Below the pieces are notes generated by a model. That model did not search any database. It had not been told where the DNA came from and saw only the letters and a program-made list of their open reading frames with translations. Made by a program: the position numbers and the translations under genes. Positions 1 through 10,200 of a stretch of 43,356 nt of DNA are shown here, piece by piece. Each line of letters starts with the position of its first letter. Position 1 is the first letter of the stretch. Source of the DNA: Planctomycetota bacterium (GTDB lineage: Bacteria > Planctomycetota > Phycisphaerae > SM23-33). The DNA lies in assembly GCA_022705325.1 (NCBI GenBank), contig JAKJER010000050.1, positions 1 to 43,356 of the forward strand. Direction: 5' to 3'.

Positions 1-108
1 GCGTTGAACCTGTTGAAGAAGGACCAAACCCGCAAGGTAGGCATCAAGACAAAATCCAAGTGCTGCAGCTGGGACCACGACTACCTGCTCAAAATCCTCA
101 CCGGTTGA
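1..108 (+). CDS. ISAs1-family transposase, C-terminal fragment (cut by window edge)
   Basis: The first 35 codons read in frame 1 to a TGA at 106-108. They give a tail with ALNLLKKD, then VGIKTKSK, then WDHDYLLKIL. This is the pattern closing ISAs1-type (H-repeat/IS4-like) transposases, where the Ala-Leu-Asn-Leu-Leu segment, a Gly-Ile-Lys segment and a Tyr-Leu-Leu ending are conserved. The N-terminal and catalytic parts lie outside the window, so it is unknown whether the element is intact. A probable terminal repeat follows immediately. Confidence 0.75.
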   Translation, partial: ALNLLKKDQTRKVGIKTKSKCCSWDHDYLLKILTG

Positions 109-111
109 TTA

Positions 112-126
112 CATGCGATTGCCCTG
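112..126. mobile_element. Probable right terminal inverted repeat of the ISAs1-type element
   Basis: Three bases after the transposase stop, the sequence CATGCGATTGCCCTG resembles the ends of ISAs1 elements, whose outer ends commonly read CAGGG followed by a short A/T-containing stretch and CGCATG. The partner end and any target duplication lie outside the window. The assignment therefore rests on its position after the transposase and its sequence. Confidence 0.55.
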
Positions 127-180
127 GTGAACCGCCTGACCCTCTGGCGAATGGACACTGTCACCGACTACAATGCCCAC

Positions 181-3100
181 ATGATCAGGCGGACAGTCAT
201 TTCACACCTGGCGGTTATCGGCTGGACGCTGGTTCTGTCGCTGGCAACCGCTGCCGCCGGCGCGCCGGACAATGTCGTCCGGCGAGACTGGTACTTCCGG
301 CAGTCGCTGCGGGCCATCCGCGACTGGGAGACGCTGCTGGCCCAGTGGGAGAAGCGCACGCCGGAGAAAGACCGCACGCCCGTCTTCCCCCTGCCTGCCG
401 ACGGTCAGGGCGTCGACTGGCCCGTCCCCGTGCCCGCCTCGCTCTGGCCGAAGGGCCGGCCCCGGGTCCAACTCCGCCTGGCCGCCGACGAGAAGGGCAA
501 GTCCCAGGTTCGAGTGACTCGCGGGCCTGGCGCCGCCGAGTTCGCCCCGCCCGACAAGCCGCTGGTGGCCTGCCGTCACGTCGGCGGCGGGGCCAAGGAC
601 CACTGGTACCACCACTACCACCGCCGCTTCGACGCCATGCTGCAAGTCGTCCCCCGCCTCGCCCCGTTCGCGCTGGAGCTGGCCTGGCCGGACGACTGGC
701 AGCGCGGGACCAACTCGCTGTCGCTTCGACTGCGAAACGCGGGCGACTCGCCCTTACGCGTCGCGCTCGACCTGACGTTCTTGAATGCTGCCGGCGGGCC
801 GATCCCCTGCGGGCGACAGGAACTCGACATGTCCGCGAAGGCAACGGCGTCCGCACGGTTCGACGTCCACCTCGCCGATCCCGGCGGCGGGATGCTCGTT
901 CTGAACATCCAGGCCGGCAAGGAGAACTTCTGGCTGCCCCTGCTGACGTACGTGGAGGACGTCGAGGGCGTGCTGCGCGGCGTGGAGCAGGTCCTGGCCG
1001 ACGACGCGATGCGTGACGCTTGTAGTGTGCCCGTAAGGGCATTGGACGAAAACGACAAAGACCCGCCTGACGGCCTGCCCCCAAGGGGCGGAACTACAAG
1101 CGATGCTTCGACTGAGTTGCGCCACCTCCTCCGCCGCCGCGCCGCGTGGTCGGCATCGAGCCCGTCAGCCGGCGCGGAGTGGCGCGGGCTCTTCGAGCAG
1201 GCCAGCGCCCTTCGCGACCGACTGCTGCTGGGGCGCATCGACTTCGACGCGCTGCTCTTCCTCAAACGCCGCCCCTTCAACTCCGAGCAGCCTTTCATGG
1301 ACGCCCATCACCTCCGCAACCCCCCGGGGGGAGGCGTGTACCGGCTCTCGCCCGTCCGCCCGGACGGGACCGTGACGCCCGTGCTGGATTCACTGGGCGA
1401 GGGCGTCTACCGCGACCTGCACCTGCACTGGGACGCCGGGAAGCTGCTGCTGGCCTTCGGCAACGGCTCGGACAACTGGGACGGCAAGCAGAGCTACCAC
1501 ATCTACGAGTTGAAGCTCCAAGACGCCGACCCAAGCCCACGGGAAGCCTCCCGTGGGCTTTCCCCCGCGGACCAACCGGATGTCCGCCAGATCACCCGCG
1601 GACCCAAGAACGACTGCGAGCCGCTCTACCTGGCCGACGGTTCGGTCGCGTTCACCAGCGACCGCGGCGAGCACTTCATCATGTGCGGCGGCGACCGCCA
1701 CGCCGCCAACCTCTACGCGTGCTCCGCCGACGGCTCGAACCTCCGCCGCCTCAGCAGCAACATGTTCAACGACTTCAACCCGACGCTTCTGAGCGACGGA
1801 CGAATCCTCTACAGCCGCTGGGAGTACAACGAGCGCTCCGTCACGTCGCTGCACAACCTGTTCGCCATGCGGCCGGACGGCACGCACGTGAGCCCGGTCT
1901 ACGGCAACGCGACGATCCGCCCCAACGTGATCATGTTCCCGCGCCAGGTGCCGGGGACCGGCAAGGTGATGGCCCTGCTGACCGCCCACCACGGGCAGAC
2001 GCACGGGCCCGTCGGCCTGGTCGACGCGGACCGCGGCGTCGACGGGGAACACCCGCTGACCGTCCTGACCCCCGACGTGCCGGTCAGCGGCGAGAAGGTG
2101 ATCGACAGCTTCGCCGGGTGGTTCAGCGACCCCGTCCCGCTGAACGAGACGACCTATCTGTGCTCCTACACGCCGACCGTCCAGCCGTGGCTGGCGGACA
2201 CGTGGGCCATCTACGTGGGCGACCGTCACGGCAACATCGCGCTGGTGCTGCGCGACGAGTCGATATCGCTGGCCGAGCCGCTGCCGCTGGTCCGCCGCCC
2301 GCGACCTCACGCGATCCCGCCGACGGCGGAGGGATACGCCCCGCCCGAGACGAGCGCGGGCAATGCCGACGACGACGCGCACCTGCTGATGCTCGACGTG
2401 TACGAGGGGCTTTCCGGCGTGGCGCGCGGCACGGTCAAGAGCCTCCGCATCATCGAGGACGTTCCCCGCGTGGGCCTCCATCGCGGCGGGGTCATCGTCA
2501 CCTCGGCCACCAACATCTACACCGTCAAGCGCATTCTCGGCACGGTGGGCGTCGAGGCGGACGGGTCGGCGTACTTCGTCGTGCCGGCTGACCGCAACGT
2601 CTACTTCGAGGCCCTGGACGCTGACGGCCGCGAGGTGCAGCGGATGCGGAGCGTCGTGTGCCTGCGCCCAGGGGAGCGCCGCACCTGCGTCGGCTGCCAC
2701 GAAGGGCAGACCACGTCCCCGCCCAACCGGCCCGCGGCTGCCTGGCGTCGCCCGCCCAGCCGCCCGGCCCCGCCGCCGTGGGGCCGCGACCGCACCATCA
2801 GCTATCTCCGCGACGTCCAGCCGCTGCTGGACGAGCACTGCGTCCGCTGCCACGCCTATGACCGCCCGGTCGCCGGCGTGATCCTTACCGGCGACCTGAC
2901 CGACCGCTTCTGCATCTCGTACGAAGAGCTGGTGCGGCACCTCCACCTGGCCAACGCCATGCGCTGGGACCACGGCGACGACGTGTACGCGCGCCCCCCG
3001 TACACGTACGGCTCGCGCAGCTCGCCGCTGTGTCGTCTGCTGGACAAGGGCCATCACGGCGTGAAGCTCAGCGGCGAGCAGTGGCAGCGCCTGGCCGGGT

Positions 3101-3969
3101 GGATCGACGCCAACGGCGTCTACTACGACCGCTACGACGAGGGCCGCTGGCCCGGGCGGCGGATCTTCGCCGGCCAGGCCGGCCAGGCGATGCGCGAGGT
3201 CTACGCGCGTCGCTGCAGCTCCTGCCACGGGCGCGAAGGCGGCGGCGAGCGGGACACGTGGTGGCTGAGCCTGAACTGGCGCCGGAGCGAACTCAGCCGC
3301 TGCCTCCAGGCCCCGCTCGCCCGCGCCGCGGGCGGCTGGCAGCGGTGCGGAAGCGTTTTCGCCACTGCCGATGACGGCGACTACCGAGCCATGCTCGCCG
3401 CGGCGACCGAACTCGGCAAGAGCCTGCGCGCCAACGGCCGGGGCGACCTGCTCAGCCTGGAGGGCACGGGCGAGTGGGACCGCGAGATCCCGTTGCCGCC
3501 GCTGCCGCCGCCCAAACCCGCGCCGCCGTCCCTCGCCGACCGCCGCGGGACGTGGCTGAGCGACCTGAAGTGGGCCTCGGGCGCCAGCGGCTGGTCGATC
3601 AACAAGGACAAGCTGCCGCGCCTCGACCGCGACGCGGAGAATCAGCCGCTGCGCCTGGGCGGGCGACGCTACGTCAAGGGCATCGGCACGCACGCGCCGT
3701 CGGAGATCGTCTACCCGCTCAACGGCGCCTACGCCCGCTTCGCCGCGGTGGTCGGCGGGGCCGAGGAGAGAGGCACCGTCGTCTTCCGCGTCTACGGCGA
3801 CGACAAACTGCTGTTCGACTCCGGACGGCTGGAGGGCCTGGGCCCCACCCGCAGCGTGGACGTGAGCGTCAAGGGCGTGCGCCGCCTCCGCCTGGTCGTT
3901 ACCGACGCGGGCGACGGCATCATCTGCGACATGGCCAACTGGGCTGAGGCGGCGGTGTTCAAGGAATAG
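181..3969 (+). CDS. HzsA-related PD40 / multihaem cytochrome c protein with C-terminal NPCBM-like domain
   Basis: Predicted 1262-residue exported redox-type protein. The ATG at 181 is preferred because it opens a signal peptide (Met-Ile-Arg-Arg, hydrophobic core, Ala-Ala-Ala-Gly-Ala); the frame is open back to 127. Order: beta-sandwich-like N-terminal region, WD40-like PD40 propeller (YHIYELKL, then CGGDRHAANLYAC), CVGCH at about residue 836, CVRCH at about 887 after VQPLLDEH, CSSCH at about 1012, and a C-terminal NPCBM-like carbohydrate-binding domain (VKGIGTHAPSEIVYPL). It is clearly paralogous to the gene at 19701-22784 through the propeller and first two haem motifs. This family shares architecture with hydrazine synthase alpha subunits but is widespread in non-anammox planctomycetes, so hydrazine chemistry is not implied. 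Two palindromic insertions sit inside the coding sequence. Confidence 0.85.
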   Translation: MIRRTVISHLAVIGWTLVLSLATAAAGAPDNVVRRDWYFRQSLRAIRDWETLLAQWEKRTPEKDRTPVFPLPADGQGVDWPVPVPASLWPKGRPRVQLRLAADEKGKSQVRVTRGPGAAEFAPPDKPLVACRHVGGGAKDHWYHHYHRRFDAMLQVVPRLAPFALELAWPDDWQRGTNSLSLRLRNAGDSPLRVALDLTFLNAAGGPIPCGRQELDMSAKATASARFDVHLADPGGGMLVLNIQAGKENFWLPLLTYVEDVEGVLRGVEQVLADDAMRDACSVPVRALDENDKDPPDGLPPRGGTTSDASTELRHLLRRRAAWSASSPSAGAEWRGLFEQASALRDRLLLGRIDFDALLFLKRRPFNSEQPFMDAHHLRNPPGGGVYRLSPVRPDGTVTPVLDSLGEGVYRDLHLHWDAGKLLLAFGNGSDNWDGKQSYHIYELKLQDADPSPREASRGLSPADQPDVRQITRGPKNDCEPLYLADGSVAFTSDRGEHFIMCGGDRHAANLYACSADGSNLRRLSSNMFNDFNPTLLSDGRILYSRWEYNERSVTSLHNLFAMRPDGTHVSPVYGNATIRPNVIMFPRQVPGTGKVMALLTAHHGQTHGPVGLVDADRGVDGEHPLTVLTPDVPVSGEKVIDSFAGWFSDPVPLNETTYLCSYTPTVQPWLADTWAIYVGDRHGNIALVLRDESISLAEPLPLVRRPRPHAIPPTAEGYAPPETSAGNADDDAHLLMLDVYEGLSGVARGTVKSLRIIEDVPRVGLHRGGVIVTSATNIYTVKRILGTVGVEADGSAYFVVPADRNVYFEALDADGREVQRMRSVVCLRPGERRTCVGCHEGQTTSPPNRPAAAWRRPPSRPAPPPWGRDRTISYLRDVQPLLDEHCVRCHAYDRPVAGVILTGDLTDRFCISYEELVRHLHLANAMRWDHGDDVYARPPYTYGSRSSPLCRLLDKGHHGVKLSGEQWQRLAGWIDANGVYYDRYDEGRWPGRRIFAGQAGQAMREVYARRCSSCHGREGGGERDTWWLSLNWRRSELSRCLQAPLARAAGGWQRCGSVFATADDGDYRAMLAAATELGKSLRANGRGDLLSLEGTGEWDREIPLPPLPPPKPAPPSLADRRGTWLSDLKWASGASGWSINKDKLPRLDRDAENQPLRLGGRRYVKGIGTHAPSEIVYPLNGAYARFAAVVGGAEERGTVVFRVYGDDKLLFDSGRLEGLGPTRSVDVSVKGVRRLRLVVTDAGDGIICDMANWAEAAVFKE
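1018..1101. repeat. 84-bp element with 9-bp terminal inverted repeats inside a coding sequence
   Basis: GCTTGTAGT at 1018-1026 is matched by its exact reverse complement ACTACAAGC at 1093-1101. Each half has its own small hairpin: TGCCC/GGGCA around GTAA at 1028-1041, and GCCCC/GGGGC at 1077-1089. The length is exactly 28 codons, so the reading frame is kept. The encoded stretch is Pro/Asp/Gly-rich and looks like low-complexity filler between two ordered parts of the HzsA-related protein. Confidence 0.7.
1533..1560. repeat. Palindromic repeat (AAGCCCAC...GTGGGCTT type) inside a coding sequence
   Basis: Perfect 12-bp arms, AAGCCCACGGGA and its reverse complement, flank a 4-nt AGCC loop. The element is translated as part of a Ser-Pro-Arg-Glu-Ala-Ser-rich stretch of about 16 residues between YHIYELKL and RQITRG. 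The paralogue at 19701-22784 lacks this stretch, which has only a few residues at the same place. Similar outer arms recur at 4130-4156 and 41544-41570. Confidence 0.75.
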
Positions 3970-4129
3970 CAGCCGGTAGCCAGTCGTCAGTAGCCAGTTG
4001 CAGTCGTTGAGCCTGTCTGACAACTGGCGCTGCTTGCCCGCGCACCACCGAGCTTGCCTGCCGGCAACCAGTGACTGTCGGACAGCCTCGATTGTCGGTC
4101 GTCAACCGTTTCTGTTCCGCGTGAAAAGG
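3970..4129. other. Gene-free spacer after the HzsA-related gene
   Basis: No convincing gene. The first part contains imperfect TAGCCAGT direct repeats. GAGCCTGTCTGACA near 4013 is imperfectly complementary to a stretch near 4078-4093, so an extended weak stem is possible. It ends in the strong hairpin listed next. Confidence 0.4.
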
Positions 4130-4156
4130 AAAGCCCACCCCCAAGGGGTGGGCTTT
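4130..4156. terminator. Perfect 12-bp hairpin between convergent genes, probable bidirectional terminator
   Basis: AAAGCCCACCCC and GGGGTGGGCTTT pair perfectly around a CAA loop. The stem begins with A residues and ends with T residues on either strand, so it could stop transcription of the plus-strand HzsA-related gene and the minus-strand PEP-CTERM gene. Its outer arms match the AAGCCCAC/GTGGGCTT repeats at 1533 and 41544, so it may be a repeat-family member used as a terminator. Confidence 0.65.
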
Positions 4157-4229
4157 GGATTGCGCTGGTCTTCTTGCTTCTCTCTCTTCTCTCTGCGCCT
4201 CTGCGTCCGCAGATGCGTCGCCTGTCGCA

Positions 4230-7200
4230 CTACGCCCGGCGGATGCGTCGGCGGGTCTTCCAGCCGGCGCCCGCGGCGCCCAGCAGCAGCAGCACGGCGC
4301 TCAGAGGCTCGGGGACGGCCGTCAGGCGCAGCGCCTCGGCCGATCCGGCCGTGCCGTCCAGATCCACGATCTCCGCGTGCCAGGTGATCCGGTCGCCGTA
4401 GGCCTGGCTGTAGTCGAAGTCGATGCCGGACAGGTCCACGTTCGTGATGCCGTTGGCGGCGGTGAGGATGTCGAAGGTGGTCCCGTGGCCGATCTCGTAG
4501 CCCACCAGCACGCGGATCCTCGCATCCTGCTCGAACGTCGCGATGTCCAGCACGTCGATCCAGTCGTAGCTGACGCCCTGGAGAGGCCCGTCCAACTCGG
4601 CCAACATCTCGCCGAACTGGTCGTATGCGCCGGTGACAATGAGGTGCCCGGCGCTGGCGCCGGCGGAGACAGCCCCGCCGGCCAGGATCGTGAGCGGCCC
4701 GTCGATCGTGCCGTTGCCGCCCAGTCGCCCGCCCTCGACGGTGACCGGGGCGTGGATCGTCCCGTTGACGGTCCACACGCCCGAGCCGATCTTGGCCACG
4801 CTGCCGCCCTCGAAGATCGTCCCGCCGAAGACGGCGTTGCCGCCGTTGGACCCGACGCGCAAGGCCGATCCGCCCAGCAGCACGTTCGTGCCGCCGATGC
4901 CGTCGAGCGAGCCGATGGTCTGGTTGACGCCGTTCAGGTCCAGCGTCGCCCCGACGCCGGTCAGGCGGACCGCCGTGGTCGAGGGCAGGCTGCCGGCCGG
5001 CGCGGTCAACTCGAGCTTGTCGATCGCCACGGACACGTCCGAAGCGGTGACGGTGCCCGCGAACTGCAAGGTGTGCACGCCGGGGGCCGCCACCGTGAAG
5101 GTGGTCGAGAACTGCGTCCAACTGCTCCCGCTGGGCGCCGACCACGAACTCAAGGTCGTGCCGTCCAGGCTCACCACGGCCGGGTTGACCTGGCCGCCGC
5201 GGCGCTCGGCGTACCAGGTGAGGGTGTATTCGCCGGCGGCGGGGAAGTCGATGGTCTGGCTCACGCTGGAGTCTTTCTGGAGCGAGACAGCCTGGACGCC
5301 GTCGGGCTTGGGCGTGGTATACCCCCAGGCGGAGTTTCCGTTCTCCAGGGCGGGCCCGTTGGTGCCGTTGCCCCCGCCGATCCAGACGAAGGCTGCCCGG
5401 TCGCTGGCCGACATGCCGCCCCAATAGCGGAAGCTGTTGGCGCCCAGGGCGGGCAACTCGAAGCTGGGATTGAGCAGCAGTCCGGTGACGGTCTCGAGCT
5501 TCAACGTGCCGCCGCTGATGACGGTGTCGCCGCCATAGGAGTTGGTGGCGGCCAGCTCGAGCGTCCCCGCCCCGCTCTTGCCCAGTCCGCCGACGCCGCC
5601 GATGACCTGGTTCACGCGGAGGGTTTGGCCGGTGGCCACGTCGAACGTCCCGCCGCCGCTTTCCATCGTGACGCGCCGGGTCGGGTCCAGCGTGAAGCTG
5701 GCGGTGGCGCCCAGGGCCCCGCCGTTGAACGTGAGCGGGCCGCCCGCGCCCCCCAAGGAACTGTCGGCCGACACGTTCACCTTGCCGCCCTGGAAGACCG
5801 TCCCGCCGCTGTAGGTGTTGGCGCCGGTCAGCGTCCAGGTGCCGCTGCCCTGCTTGACCACCTGCCCCGGCCCGGAGATCACGCCGTCGAACTGCGAGTC
5901 GTTGGCGTCGCCCACGGTCAGGGAGGGAATGCTCGCCGCCGTCACCTCGTTGCTCATCCCGTACCAGTGGAACGTGCCTGCGCCGCCTTGGGGCGTGACG
6001 GTGACGGTGAGCGGCTTGGCCCCGCCCACGCCGTCGCTGACGGCCGTGAAGCGGTAGCTCAGGTAGCTCGGTATCGGGCCCGCGTCGGAATTGTACAGCA
6101 CCGCGCAGGAGCCCGCAGCGGCCAGGTCCTCGTCAAAGGTGAACAACTGCGTCCGGTCGCCGCCGTACCTGCGGGCGTAGATGCGGGTCTCGTAGGTTTC
6201 GCCCGCAGTCAGTCCGCTGAGGGTCAGCACGGCCGGGTTGCCGTTGTACAGGAAACTGCGCAACAGGTTCTCGCCGCCGGCGTCGTCCAGGTAGGTGGGG
6301 ATCGTCCCGCCGTTGCCATCGTGCGCGGTGGTGGCGCCGGTCAGCGTCCAGGTGGCCCCGCTGTTGCCGGCGGAGGTGAACGCCACGCCGCTGATCACCG
6401 CGGGAGTGCCGTCGTCGTAGAAGTCCAGCAGATGGGTGTAGCTCTTGGAGGTGGAGAGGTCCATGCCGGCGTCGGTGTTGAAGTAGGTCGGTCCCATCAT
6501 CTCGACCCGCCCGCTGCCGGTGAGGCCCGCGATGGTCTGGCTGTTGCCGGCCAGGTCCAGCGTCGTGCCGGAAGCGAGGTTGACGTGAGTGGTGCCCGGG
6601 AGGGCGTTGGCCACGCCGGTCCGCAGGACGCCGGAGTTGACGTTGGTGTCGCCGCCGTAGGTGTTGGCGGCCGCCAGCGTCACCGATTCGCCCACGGTGG
6701 CCGTGGGACGATTCAGGTTCAGCCCGCCGGTGTGCGTCATCGCGCCGGCCAAGACGATGGAGTTGGCTTCGCTGCCGTTCTGGAAGAGCGTCAAGTTGCC
6801 CGTTCCGCTGACGCCGCCGGAAATCGTGTTGATCCCGAAGCTGCCGCCGCCGATACCGTCGACAGCCAACTGCCCGCTGTTGTCCAGCACGATGGGCATG
6901 TTGAACGAACTGTTGCCTGTCTGCCAGAGGGCCAGGGAGGCGTTGTTGGCCAACGTGACCGGCCCGCCGCTGGCGACCGACAGGTTCACGAAGTCGTCGG
7001 TGCCCTGGGCGGAGGCGATGAACAGCTTGCCGCCCCGCACAGCCGTCGCGCCGGTGTAGGTCGGGCCGGAGTTGAGCCTCAGCAGTCCGTCGCCGATCTT
7101 GGTCATGCCCGCTCCCGTGCCGGGCGCCTCGTAAAGGGCGCCCTCGCTGCCGCTCTTGGCGCCGGTGAAGGTGAGCGTGCTGCCGGCTTCCACGTTGATG

Positions 7201-10200
7201 GTGGCGTCGGCGTCCAGGGCCAGGCGGTCGCTGAAGCTGTTGGCGCCGCTGAGGCTGCGGATGGCGCCGAGGCCCGTCGGGCCATCGCCGCGGAAGTGGG
7301 CGTGCTCGCTGAGGTTGATGCCGCCGGTCAGTTCCAGGGCCCCGCCGTCGTAGATCCACGTCATGGTGGCCCCGTCGTGCCCGCCCTGCCCCAGGCCCGC
7401 CGAACTGGTGACCCGCAGCGTGCCGTCGTGGATGTAGGTGACGCCGCGATACGTGTTGGCGCCCGAGAGCACCCACGTGCCCGGCCCGGTCTTGTTGACG
7501 TTGGTGGAGTTGACGTCATGCGACGTGATCGGCATGGCGAACGTGTTGTCGCCCGTGTTGGTGCCGGTGAAGGTGATCTGGCGGTTGCCGCCGTTCTCGT
7601 AGAAGTCCGGCGAGGCCGTCGTGCGGGTGAAGCTGAGCGTGGCGGCGGAGTTGCTGCCGGAGGCGTCGATGAACGCCCCGCCGGTGGTGCTGACGCGGAT
7701 GGCCCGATCGGTGGACTGGGGCGTGCTGCCGGTGTACTGGAGCGTGCCGCCCTGGAAGAGCAGGCCCACGTTGCCCGCGCCGCTGTCGGCGGCGCGGTTG
7801 CCCAGGCTGGAGTCCACGCCGTAGTTCGAGACCGTCGCGACGTTCACGGTCCCGGCGGCGAAGGTGGTGATGCCGGCGTAGCTGTTGGCCCCGGTCAGGT
7901 ACATCGTGCCGCTGCCGGCCTTGGCCAGCGAGCCGTCGCCGGAGATCACGCCCGCAAAGGTGGTGCTGGCGTTGTTGTTGCCGGTCCTCAGGACGGCGCC
8001 GCTGCCCAGCAGGACGCTGGCGCCGGCCTCGCCCGCCAGCGAGCCGATCGTGTCCGTGTACGTCCCGATGTCCAGCGTCCCGCCGGCCAGAACGGTGACG
8101 GCCGTGCCGTCGGGCAGGGAGTTGCTGGCCCCGGTGGCCAGGGTGCCCTGCTGGATGGTCGTCGTGCCGGTGTACGAGATGTTAGCGCCACTGAACACCT
8201 GCGTACCAAGTCCGGTCTTCACGATCGACAGGCTGCCCGCGTCGCCGCCCGCGCGGTCGCGGAGATAGCGACCGAAGCTGTAGGTCTGGGCGTCGGCCAC
8301 GTCGATGGTCAGCGTAACCGGCGCGATGCCGGTGGACTCGGCCTCGGCGTTCTGAACGATGGACAGGTTGCCGACGCTCACCAGCCCGCCGACGGTCTGG
8401 TCGTAGCCGTTGAGCTGGAACTTGGCGTTGTTGCCGCCGTTGTCGAAGGTAACGACGCTGGCCTGCCCGCCGAACTGGTTGGGCCCGGCCATTCGCAGCC
8501 AGAGATCGCCTCCGCTGACCCCGGTTCCCAGCGTGACGTTGCCGGGTACGGCGACGGCCCCGCCGGTCTTGGCCAGCGTCAGGGTGCCCCGCACCAGCGT
8601 CGTCTCGCCGGCGTAGTCGTTGGAGGTCGAGCCGGCCAGGATGACCGTGTTTCGATCGTCGTTCTCGGGTCGGTATCCGCCCTTGGTCAGCCCGCCCGGG
8701 CCGGTGATCTGCCCGGAGAGCCGCAGGCTGTTGGCGTTGTTGCCGCCCACGTCGCTGGTGGCGTTGAGGGTAATCAGCCCGGACAGCTCATACTCCCCGT
8801 AGCCGCCGCCTCCGCCGTCGGCATAGATCGCCGACTTGTTGCTGACACTGCCCGGTCCGTTCAGCGTGATGTTGTTGGCCAGGACGGGCGAGACGGAGTT
8901 CCACCACAGCAGGAGGTTGGCGCCGCTGGCGATGGACACGTCCCCCGTGCCCAGGACGGCGGGGTTGCCCACGCGGAGGGAGCCCGCCTGGATATCCGTC
9001 CCACCGGTGTAGGTGCTGGCGCCGCTCAGGAGGAGCTGCCCGGCGCTCTGCTTGATCAGCCTGCCCATACCGCTGATGGAGCCGCTGAAGTTCCCGTCGC
9101 TGACGGTCAGCGTCGGCAGGGCGGAGGCCGGGACCACTTCATTGGTCAACCCGTAGAAGTGGTAGCTGGCGTTGCTGGAGTTGTTGATCGCGAACCGGGC
9201 CGTCACCGTCCCGGTGGCGTCGGCTACATAACGATAGCCGATGTAGCTGGGCGCGTCGCTGGCGTCCTCGTTGAAGTTGAGGCTGGCCGTGGCGGTTCCG
9301 GCCGTGTAGGTGATCGCCTGCGTGCGGTCGCCGCCCCAGCGGCGATTGTAGAAGCGGAGCTCATAGGTCTCGCCCGGCGTCAGGCCCGTCAAAGCGAGCT
9401 GGCCCGGGTTGGCGCCGTAGTAGAAGTCTTCCAGCAGGGTGTGCATGCCGCCGCTGGCCGGGATCATGCCGGTGTTGGCGTTGCCGGCTGTGCCGCCGGC
9501 GTTCAGGGTCCAGGTCGCGCCGGTGGTGCCGGCGGCCGCGAACGCGACGCCGTTGATGTTCGCCACGCTGGCGCCGGCGTTGAAGTCCAGGGCGTGCGTG
9601 TAGGTCTTGGACGACGAGATGCCCGTTCCGGCGTCAGTGGTGAAGTAGGTGGGCCCGACGATGCCGCTCCAGGTGATGCTCCCGCCGCCCGACAGCGTGT
9701 TGATGGTCTCGCTGTGAGCGCCCAGGTCGAAGGTGGTTCCGGTGTTGACGGTCAGGCCGCCCTTGCCCGGGCCGTCGGGAATGACTTCCGACGCGCCCAG
9801 CCTCAGCGTGCCGCTGCCGACGATGGTGCCGCCGGCGTAGTCGTTGAGCGGGTTGGTCAGCGTGACCACGACGCCGTCGTTGAAGCTGCCCGATCCGCCC
9901 TTCTGGAGCCCGCCCGCGCCGGTGATCCGGCCCGTGATGAGCATGTCGTTTCCGTTGTGCCCGCCGACGTTGCTGGTGGCATTGAGCGTGATCTGACCGG
10001 TCAGCGTGTAGAGCCCCGCCCCGCCGCCCGCGCCGTCGCCGTAGATCGAGGCCTTGGTGTAGCCGCCCTGATTCGTGCCGATCCCGTTGAGGATGAAGTC
10101 ATTGGCGATCGTGTTGCGATCGTTGCGGTACCACAACTGCGTGTAGCTGCCCGCGCCGATGTTGATGGTCCCCGTGCCGGCCCCGCCGGCGTTGTCCAGG

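Noticed and set aside
181..3969. Hydrazine synthase and an anammox lifestyle
   Set aside because: HzsA-related proteins are common in non-anammox planctomycetes, and no beta/gamma subunit or hydrazine dehydrogenase gene is present.
1390..4023. An 877-codon open frame on the minus strand
   Set aside because: It shadows the HzsA-related gene with its CXXCH sites and shows only composition-driven Ala/Val/Arg content.
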